From an uncultured Atopobiaceae bacterium (lineage in GTDB: Bacteria; Actinomycetota; Coriobacteriia; Coriobacteriales; Atopobiaceae), in contig CAJOKK010000058.1 of the NCBI GenBank assembly GCA_905235165.1, positions 1-11,391 on the forward strand: a stretch of DNA of 11,391 nucleotides. The letters run 5' to 3'. Of the stretch, positions 6,258 through 11,391 are shown piece after piece. Position 1 is the first letter of the stretch; each line of letters begins with the position of its first letter. The notes under the pieces were generated by a model. The model was not told the origin of the DNA. It was given only the letters and a program-made list of their open reading frames with translations, and ran no database searches. The position numbers and the translations under genes are program-made.

Positions 6258-6853
6258 TGGGTAGGACTCCTAGACTCTTCGTCATTTCGGGACCGTCAGG
6301 CGTCGGGAAGGGAACGCTTGTCTCGCTTCTGCGAGATAGGCGGCCTGACTTGGCCCTGGCGGTCTCCGCTACGACGAGGAAGCCCCGTGAGGGGGAGGTA
6401 GACGGCAGCTCCTACTACTTTCTCTCTGAGGAGGAGTTCGCCAAGCGCGTGGAGGAGAACGCCTTCGTCGAGTGGGATGGCCACTTCGGAAAGTGCTACG
6501 GCACCCTCTGGAGCGAGGTGACCCCGCGTCTTGAGGATGGCCAGTCGGTCATCTTGGAGATCGACGTCAACGGGGCGGCAAACGTAAGGAACAACGCCCC
6601 GAACGCCGTGCTGATCTTCATCGCGCCGCCTTCGCTCGAGCAGCTTGAGGAGCGCCTGCGCTCGCGCGGCTCCGAGAGCGAGGAGCAGATCGCGAAGCGC
6701 CTCGAGCGCGTTCAGATGGAGCTCGAGAGTGCGCGCTCCTACGACGAGGTTCTTGTCAACGATGACCTCGACGCAGCCCTCGTGAAGCTCGAGGGATTGA
6801 TAGATACCTATGAGACGGACGAAAGGAAGCAACATGTCCGTGACGAAGCCTGA
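6257..6853 (+). CDS. gmk: Guanylate kinase
   Basis: Phosphorylates GMP to GDP with ATP, a nucleotide-salvage and GTP/(p)ppGpp precursor enzyme. The 198-aa product has the P-loop GPSGVGKGT (12-20). The GMP-binding segment is SATTRKPREGEVDG with YYF (37-55). YGT is at 81-83, EIDVNGA at 101-107, and the Arg-rich lid RLRSRGSESEEQIAKRL at 133-149. The GTG start overlaps the mihF stop by one base. Only a weak GAGG is present about 12 nt upstream, so initiation probably depends on coupling to mihF translation. The 3' end overlaps rpoZ by 20 nt in another frame. Confidence 0.94.
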   Translation: MGRTPRLFVISGPSGVGKGTLVSLLRDRRPDLALAVSATTRKPREGEVDGSSYYFLSEEEFAKRVEENAFVEWDGHFGKCYGTLWSEVTPRLEDGQSVILEIDVNGAANVRNNAPNAVLIFIAPPSLEQLEERLRSRGSESEEQIAKRLERVQMELESARSYDEVLVNDDLDAALVKLEGLIDTYETDERKQHVRDEA

Positions 6854-7127
6854 GATTGACGCCCTGCTCGACCGTGCGGAGAACAACCCGTTCCTGCTGT
6901 GCAGCATCGCGTCCAAGCGTGCCTGTGACATCAACAACATGATCCGCGGCCAGCACCTGCGTGTTGCCGCCATCCAGGACTTTGACGACATCACCACCGT
7001 CGTCTCGGGCCAGGACCCCGTGACCACCGCCATGGAGGAGATCTACAACGGCACGCTGAGCTTTGTGCGTGAGGACTTCGACGAGGAGATCAAGGGCTCC
7101 AACGCCGAGGTTCTGCAGAACCTGTAG
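6834..7127 (+). CDS. rpoZ: RNA polymerase omega subunit
   Basis: Small subunit that helps fold and assemble the beta' subunit of RNA polymerase. The 97-aa product carries the omega core: NPFLLCSIASKRACDINNMI (18-37), the counterpart of the usual Arg-rich helix ending in RQ-I/N, and NPVTTAMEEI-like QDPVTTAMEEIYNGTLSF (about 59-76). ATG 6834 has AAAGGAAG (6822-6829) just upstream. An in-frame ATG at 6810 would add eight residues but has no ribosome binding site. The start lies inside gmk. thiI follows after 2 nt, where other actinomycetes often have coaBC (dfp). Confidence 0.88.
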   Translation: MSVTKPEIDALLDRAENNPFLLCSIASKRACDINNMIRGQHLRVAAIQDFDDITTVVSGQDPVTTAMEEIYNGTLSFVREDFDEEIKGSNAEVLQNL

Positions 7128-7129
7128 CC

Positions 7130-8392
7130 ATGTCGAGCAGGGTCTGCCTGGTTCATTACCACGAGATTGGTCTGAAGGGGAAGAACCGCTCCACCTTCGA
7201 GAACCAGCTCGTGACCAACTTGCATAGGGCACTGCGCGACTTTGACCTCGCCGAGATTAAGCGCGTCTCCGGCCATATCCTCGTCAGCGCGACGTCTGGT
7301 CGCGTGAGCGAGGAGATGGCCGCTGCCATTTCTCAGGTGCCGGGCGTTGCGCGCGTCTCCATGGCCTATCTCTGTGGGCTTGATGGCGACGAGTACTGCG
7401 CGGCTGCCGTGCAGGCACTTGGCGAGTTCGGCCCCTTCAACAGCTTCAAGGTGCACGCGCGCCGCTCCGCGACCAACTACGAGCTGCACACGCTCGACAT
7501 CAACCGCTTGGTGGGAGGCGTGCTCTGTGAGGCCTTCCCCGACAAGAAGGTCGAGATGCACAACCCCGATGCCACGGTCTTCGTGCACGTGGTTCAGGGC
7601 AGCGTCTATGTGTACGCGGCCTCGCAGGTGGGTGTGGGCGGCCTTCCCGTCGGCACGGCCGGCAAGGTCGTGACCCTGCTTTCCAGCGGCTTCGATTCGC
7701 CGGTCGCCACCTGGATGGTGGGCAGGCGTGGCGCTATCTGCGTGCCGGTGCACTTCTCCGGGCGCCCGCAGACCTCCGACACGAGCGAGTGGCTCTGCCG
7801 TGACATCTGTGACGCACTCACGCCCTCTGGCGTGGTGGGCCGCCTGTACGTGGTGCCCTTTGGCGAGCGCCAGCGCGAGATCTCGCTCGCGGTGCCGCAG
7901 TCGCTGCGCATCATCACCTATCGTCGTGTGATGTTCGCCGTTGCCGAGCGCATCGCGAAGATCGAGGGCGCCAAGGCCCTGGTGACGGGCGAGTCGCTGG
8001 GACAGGTTGCCTCGCAGACGCTGGACAACATCGCTGCGGTTGACGAGATCGCGACGATACCGGTGCTTCGCCCCCTCATCGGCTCTGACAAGCAGGAGAT
8101 CATGCGTCGCGCCATGCAGATCGGCACGCATGACCTGAGCGCCCAGGCGGTTGATGACTGCTGTACGCTCTTCATGCCGCGCCGTCCCGAGACGCACGCA
8201 CGCCTCGAGGCCGTGCATGAGGCCTGGGACTCTTTCGATCACGATGCCATGATCGAGGAGCTGGTCGATACGGCGGAGTATCTGGACTACGACCAGTGCC
8301 CGTCCTATCGCGCTCCCAAACGCTGGCGCCGCCACCATCGCGAGCTGGGGCCCGCTCAGCGTACGGATCTGGTCGAGGGCGATTCTAACTAG
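7130..8392 (+). CDS. thiI: tRNA 4-thiouridine synthase ThiI (no rhodanese domain)
   Basis: ATP-dependent tRNA sulfurtransferase that makes s4U8 in tRNA; in some bacteria it also supplies sulfur for thiamine. The 420-aa product has the N-terminal ferredoxin-like and THUMP region (about 1-165, with FKVHARRSATNYELHTLDIN at 106-125). The PP-loop adenylation domain follows, with SSGFDSPVA (185-193), GESLGQVASQTLDN (287-300) and RPLIGSDKQEI (314-324). DCCTLFMPRRP (343-353) holds the expected catalytic Cys (344 or 345). There is no C-terminal rhodanese domain, as in Bacillus ThiI, so a second sulfur-carrier cysteine must come from elsewhere. The PP-loop reads SSGFDS instead of the usual SGGxDS. The start lies 2 nt after rpoZ with no strong Shine-Dalgarno, so coupling is likely. 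The C-terminal tail (397-403) is basic. Confidence 0.93.
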   Translation: MSSRVCLVHYHEIGLKGKNRSTFENQLVTNLHRALRDFDLAEIKRVSGHILVSATSGRVSEEMAAAISQVPGVARVSMAYLCGLDGDEYCAAAVQALGEFGPFNSFKVHARRSATNYELHTLDINRLVGGVLCEAFPDKKVEMHNPDATVFVHVVQGSVYVYAASQVGVGGLPVGTAGKVVTLLSSGFDSPVATWMVGRRGAICVPVHFSGRPQTSDTSEWLCRDICDALTPSGVVGRLYVVPFGERQREISLAVPQSLRIITYRRVMFAVAERIAKIEGAKALVTGESLGQVASQTLDNIAAVDEIATIPVLRPLIGSDKQEIMRRAMQIGTHDLSAQAVDDCCTLFMPRRPETHARLEAVHEAWDSFDHDAMIEELVDTAEYLDYDQCPSYRAPKRWRRHHRELGPAQRTDLVEGDSN

Positions 8393-8400
8393 AACGGCCT

Positions 8401-8459
8401 CTGCCAGCTAAGCTGCAGCTTGCTGCAAGCAATCTGGCAGCTGAATCGAGATTGATTCA
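8401..8459 (+). other. Cluster of small dyads downstream of thiI
   Basis: CTGCCAG (8401-8407) pairs with CTGGCAG (8434-8440). Inside lie a 12-bp perfect palindrome AAGCTGCAGCTT (8410-8421) and an overlapping GCTTG-ctg-CAAGC hairpin (8418-8430). TGAATC (8442-8447) pairs with GATTCA (8454-8459). Together with the terminator hairpin they would give a transcript of about 105 nt that is almost entirely paired. It could be the thiI 3' UTR, a small RNA, or a leader controlling comEA. Confidence 0.5.
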
Positions 8460-8467
8460 CCTACAAG

Positions 8468-8506
8468 GCACCTCCCGTCTCAGGATTGAGACGGGAGGTG
8501 CTTTTT
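8468..8506 (+). terminator. Strong intrinsic terminator after thiI
   Basis: A perfect 14-bp stem, GCACCTCCCGTCTC (8468-8481) with GAGACGGGAGGTGC (8488-8501), encloses a 6-nt loop. Five T residues (8502-8506) follow directly. It should end the mihF-gmk-rpoZ-thiI transcript. It stops one base before the likely comEA ATG at 8508, so comEA mRNA must either read through it or start within it. Confidence 0.93.
8493..8498 (+). promoter_or_regulatory. Candidate comEA ribosome binding site inside terminator arm
   Basis: GGGAGG sits in the 3' arm of the terminator stem, 9 nt before ATG 8508. When the hairpin folds, this site is fully base-paired, so folding would block both transcription and translation of comEA. 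Confidence 0.45.
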
Positions 8507-8507
8507 C

Positions 8508-8580
8508 ATGGCTCAGATGGCGAGACAGCGGCGGCATCTTGCGCAACGTTTTGGGCTGAGGCTCGGGTGCGGTCGGCTTG
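8508..8580 (+). other. Displaced N-terminal segment of comEA (frame +1 off)
   Basis: From ATG 8508 (or ATG 8517) the frame reads a short basic segment including MARQRRHLAQRFGLR. This is the kind of cytoplasmic stub expected before a membrane anchor. The hydrophobic anchor, however, is encoded one frame over from about 8563. The starting frame runs into TAG at 8667-8669. The other frame has TGA at 8557-8559, so any junction must lie between 8560 and roughly 8590. A single inserted base, for example in the G run 8565-8567, or a sequencing error would explain it. Confidence 0.5.
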
Positions 8581-9219
8581 GCGCTTGTGACCCTGACTCT
8601 TGTGCTGGGATGCCTTGGCTTGGGGTGGAGCTATATGTCTCAAGCAGGGTTCGAGCATATCTCGAGTAGCCATAAAGGTGAGCTTGAGACAGAGCTTGAG
8701 ACTTCTGGAGAGGAAGTATCAAAAGCTGAGGGAGAGCTTGAGGGTGATGAAGTGAGCCTGCCCTCTGAGCTGTACGTTCATGTTGACGGGGCCGTGGCTA
8801 ATCCTGGGGTCTACGTGCTCTCGGGTGAGAGTCCTCGGGTAGGTCAGGCGGTCGAGCTTGCGGGTGGGTTGACCGAAGACGCTGATACCCTGAGCGTCAA
8901 TCTTGCCGCTCCGCTCACAGATGGGGAGAAGGTCTACATTCCCCATGCGGGTGAGGAGGGTGAACAGGCGGTGGTCAGCGATCCTGTTTCCGGTGTCCCC
9001 AGTGGGGGAGCGGCTCAGGACACGAGCTCGACGGTGGATATCAATACGGCTACTGCCGAAGAACTACAGAGCCTGCCGGGAGTTGGCGAGGCCACGGCTC
9101 GCGCCATCATCGAGGAGCGAGAGCGGGGAGGCCCCTTCACGTCTATCGAGGACATCATGCGGGTGAGCGGCATTGGTGAGAAGAAGTTTGAGTGTATGCG
9201 GGAGCGTATCCGTGTCTGA
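8578..9219 (+). CDS. comEA: ComEA-like competence DNA-binding protein (start uncertain, possible frameshift)
   Basis: Membrane-anchored DNA receptor for natural transformation, which binds incoming double-stranded DNA and delivers it to ComEC. As drawn from TTG 8578 it has 213 aa. A hydrophobic anchor lies at 2-19, then an acidic, repetitive linker (about 35-60, ELETELET), then an SLBB domain (about 64-122, YVHVDGAVANPGVY). After a Gly/Ser linker comes the C-terminal double helix-hairpin-helix DNA-binding region (153-211), with LPGVGEATA (166-174) and VSGIGEKKF (196-204). TTG 8578 has no good ribosome binding site. The natural N-terminus is probably at 8508 in another frame (see that entry), so the gene may be frameshifted or the sequence in error. 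Alternative starts are GTG 8587 and ATG 8635. It overlaps comEC by 8 nt. Confidence 0.85.
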   Translation: MALVTLTLVLGCLGLGWSYMSQAGFEHISSSHKGELETELETSGEEVSKAEGELEGDEVSLPSELYVHVDGAVANPGVYVLSGESPRVGQAVELAGGLTEDADTLSVNLAAPLTDGEKVYIPHAGEEGEQAVVSDPVSGVPSGGAAQDTSSTVDINTATAEELQSLPGVGEATARAIIEERERGGPFTSIEDIMRVSGIGEKKFECMRERIRV

Positions 9220-11391
9220 GGAGCCCTACTTTCCTGAGCGGCCGGCCATTCCCGCTGCCCTTTATTGCCTCGTTGCCGTTATTGCGATCGAGCGCGTGAC
9301 TCTTACCTTGGGTGGGGTGGGGCCTGGCGTGCCTCTTGCCGTGGGCCTTCTGGCGGCTGTATCGTTCTGCCTTGCGTTCCTTGGCATGGGTCCAGCTCGA
9401 GGAATCGGGTTCCTGACATGTGTGCTGGTGGCTTGTGAGGTCGCGCTCATCGTGGCGAACGTCTCGGCTACGTCGATGGATGCCCAGGCTCAGCAGATGG
9501 CCGCGAATCCTGTCTCTACCATGAGCTTTGAGGCCACAAGTGACTCGAGTGAATCGACCTATGGTTATCGCTGCCAGGCGCGTGCAACGCTTGCCGATGG
9601 CGCGCAGGCGCAGGTCTGGCTCTCGACGCCTGACGGGCTTACCCGAGGAGACGTGCTTACGGGCGTGGGGAGCTTTCGGGCGGTGGGCGATGACGAATGG
9701 GGGAAGACCAGCAGGTCGCAGGGTATCTGCGGAACGGTCTCACTGGTACGCGTGAGCTCCCTTGGCAGGCGAGGTGGTCTTCTCGGCGCTCTCTTATGGA
9801 TTCGTCAGCGGGCCTTGCAAGTCATCGATCCCTCGCGCTCTGATTCGCGTGCCCTTCTTGCCGCCGTATCTGTGGCTGACCGAAGGGAGATGAAGGCCCA
9901 GGAACTCGACGAGCTCTTTGCGACCTGTGGCGTGGCTCATCTGGTGGCGGTCTCGGGAAGCCATATCGCGGTCATCTCCTCCATCTGCTCAACCTTCCTG
10001 CTGCGCATGCGCCTGAAGGTGCGCCCGCGCCTTGCGCTGCTGACGCTGGCCACCCTGGCCTTCGTCCTTATGTGCGGCGCAGCCCCCTCGGCCCTGCGTG
10101 CCTGGGCCATGTCGGTGGTTGCCTCGGCCTCCGTCTTGGTTGGTCGACGCTCCGATGCCCTCTCGTCAAGTTGTTTGGTGGCACTCGCCATGGCCCTTAT
10201 CGATCCCACCGTGTCTGGGCAGCTTGGCTTTCTGCTCTCCGTCACCTGCGTGGTGGGGCTGTGCCTCTTCTCTCCTTGGGTGACCTACGTTTTTGATCTG
10301 ATGGCGCTATCTCTGCGCCTTCCTGCCTCCGTGCCCAGTAAGCTGCGCATACGTCTGAGGCGCTATCGTAGCGAGCAGGTCGAGTCGCTCGCGGCGTCTC
10401 TGGTGGCCATGTGTGCCACGCTTCCCCTCGTGGCGGCTGTCTTTTCCGAGGTCTCGCTTGTGTCACCCTTGGCGACCTTGCTGGCAAGCCTGCCGCTCTT
10501 TGCGGGCCTTGGCTGCGGCCTGCTGGCGGTGCTTTGCTCCTTCCTGCCGCTCCTGCCGAACGTCTTCTTGGGGCTGGCGGACCTTCTCCTTGCGCTGGTG
10601 CTGGCCGTACTGCGCCTGCTGTCCCGCATTCCTTTTGCCTGCGTTCCCGTGGACGTGGGCTCTTGGTGGCTTGCGGGCCTGGTCGTGGGCCTCGCGCTCT
10701 TGCTGTTGCTGTTTTGGCCAAAACCGAGCAAAGGTATGGTGCGCGCGGTGACGCTGACGTTCGTCTTGGTCCTTCTCGCTATCGTGTTGCGCTGGCGCTT
10801 CTTTGCCCCGGCGCGGGTTTGCGTGCTCGACGTGGGCCAGGGCGACGCAATCTTGGTGCAGGAGGGAGGGACGGCAATCTTGGTGGACGCTGGCCCTTCT
10901 GCCGCTGCCCTGGAACGTGCGCTAGCTCGCGAGCACGTGCTGCACCTTGATGCCGTCGTCATCACGCATTTGCACGAGGACCATTACGGTGGTCTTGATG
11001 GGCTGGTGGGGCGCGTGGCGGTGGAGCGGGTGCTTGTTGCCGAAGGGGCCAAGGGTGAGCTTTCCCAGGAGCTTGCCGAGAGCGTGTCGGAGCTAACGGG
11101 AGCCGCTTGCGAGGAGTTGCGCTATGGCGATGGGCTGCATGTGGGCGGCTTTGAGCTTGAGTGCGTATGGCCACGCGAGGAGGTGGACGGGCACGATAAC
11201 GAGGATTCGCTCATCATGACCTTGCAATACGAGGCGAATGGACGCGAGCTGGAGGGCCTTTTGACGGGTGATGCCGAGAAGGACCAGCTTGAGGAGGTCA
11301 TTCGCGCACGAGATGCGTCTGACATTGACTTTCTCAAGGTTGGGCACCATGGCTCCGAGGTTTCCATCTCTGACGAGGAGGCCGCATTTCT
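9212..11391 (+). CDS. comEC: ComEC/Rec2 DNA-uptake channel, 3' end cut by window
   Basis: Polytopic membrane protein that forms the channel for single-stranded DNA entry in natural transformation. The frame is open from GTG 9212 to the window end (726 codons, no stop). GTG is preceded by CGGGAG (9199-9204, 7-nt spacing) and overlaps the comEA end. Layout: three N-terminal membrane segments (about 14-84) and a soluble OB-like region (about 100-185). The competence domain starts with HLVAVSGSHIAVI (243-255), close to the family HLLAISGLH motif, and has many membrane helices up to about 530. A C-terminal metallo-beta-lactamase-like domain follows: LDVGQGDA (539-546), HLHEDH (586-591, the HxHxDH metal motif), LTGDA (684-688) and GHHGS (711-715). 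The nuclease-like domain keeps its metal ligands. Probably 50-100 residues are missing beyond the window. Confidence 0.93.
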   Translation, partial: MSEEPYFPERPAIPAALYCLVAVIAIERVTLTLGGVGPGVPLAVGLLAAVSFCLAFLGMGPARGIGFLTCVLVACEVALIVANVSATSMDAQAQQMAANPVSTMSFEATSDSSESTYGYRCQARATLADGAQAQVWLSTPDGLTRGDVLTGVGSFRAVGDDEWGKTSRSQGICGTVSLVRVSSLGRRGGLLGALLWIRQRALQVIDPSRSDSRALLAAVSVADRREMKAQELDELFATCGVAHLVAVSGSHIAVISSICSTFLLRMRLKVRPRLALLTLATLAFVLMCGAAPSALRAWAMSVVASASVLVGRRSDALSSSCLVALAMALIDPTVSGQLGFLLSVTCVVGLCLFSPWVTYVFDLMALSLRLPASVPSKLRIRLRRYRSEQVESLAASLVAMCATLPLVAAVFSEVSLVSPLATLLASLPLFAGLGCGLLAVLCSFLPLLPNVFLGLADLLLALVLAVLRLLSRIPFACVPVDVGSWWLAGLVVGLALLLLLFWPKPSKGMVRAVTLTFVLVLLAIVLRWRFFAPARVCVLDVGQGDAILVQEGGTAILVDAGPSAAALERALAREHVLHLDAVVITHLHEDHYGGLDGLVGRVAVERVLVAEGAKGELSQELAESVSELTGAACEELRYGDGLHVGGFELECVWPREEVDGHDNEDSLIMTLQYEANGRELEGLLTGDAEKDQLEEVIRARDASDIDFLKVGHHGSEVSISDEEAAF

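Noticed and set aside
8547..8582. Programmed +1 recoding site in comEA
   Set aside because: No CTT-TGA type release-factor-2 signal or other known slippery motif is seen at the junction. A simple indel or sequencing error is more likely.
9528..10950. Several open frames in other frames over comEC
   Set aside because: They are shadows of the continuous comEC frame from 9212, which carries all family motifs.
1..11391. CRISPR array, tRNA/rRNA, transposase or attachment site
   Set aside because: No spaced direct repeats, cloverleaf-like sequence, transposase motif or flanking duplications were seen.

Overview
The window is high-GC bacterial DNA read entirely on the + strand. It carries a de novo pyrimidine operon (pyrR-pyrB-pyrC-pyrK-pyrD-pyrF), a second cluster (mihF-gmk-rpoZ-thiI), a strong terminator, and the start of a DNA-uptake cluster (comEA-comEC, with comEC cut by the window end). 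An actinobacterial-type integration host factor next to gmk and rpoZ points to Actinomycetota. As I recall it, Mycobacterium has a similar order: pyrR, pyrB, pyrC, carA, carB, pyrF, mihF, gmk, rpoZ. Here pyrK-pyrD, encoding an NAD-linked class 1B dihydroorotate dehydrogenase, replaces carAB. That, plus transcription attenuation and competence genes, suggests an anaerobic Coriobacteriia-like actinomycete. The placement is inferred from gene content, not from a search.

Positions 1-382 hold no credible gene. They contain a GC-rich palindromic element (about 31-92), a sigma70-like promoter (216-244), and a well-formed PyrR-type attenuator (255-365). The attenuator has a hairpin resembling the PyrR binding loop, an antiterminator helix (259-273 with 333-347), and an intrinsic terminator with six U residues just before the pyrR ribosome binding site. 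A further long stem (190-202 with 264-276) would compete with the antiterminator if transcription started further upstream.

Positions 383-5706 are the pyr operon. Most genes overlap by 1 to 7 nt; the exception is the pyrC-pyrK gap, which holds a 13-bp hairpin. The operon encodes the UMP pathway except carbamoyl-phosphate synthase and orotate phosphoribosyltransferase (pyrE). PyrR feeds back on the leader.

Positions 5707-5948 are a lower-GC spacer with weak promoter candidates and a small inverted repeat. The spacer is followed by mihF, gmk (GTG start), rpoZ (overlapping gmk by 20 nt) and thiI (2 nt after rpoZ), which look translationally coupled. A perfect 14-bp terminator hairpin with a T tract (8468-8506) follows thiI.

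This terminator ends one base before the most plausible comEA start codon, and the comEA ribosome binding site lies inside its 3' arm. The basic N-terminal segment of ComEA reads in a different frame from its membrane anchor, so comEA appears frameshifted, or the sequence has an error near 8560-8590. comEC overlaps comEA by 8 nt and stays open to the window end. No CRISPR array, tRNA, rRNA, insertion sequence or attachment site was seen.
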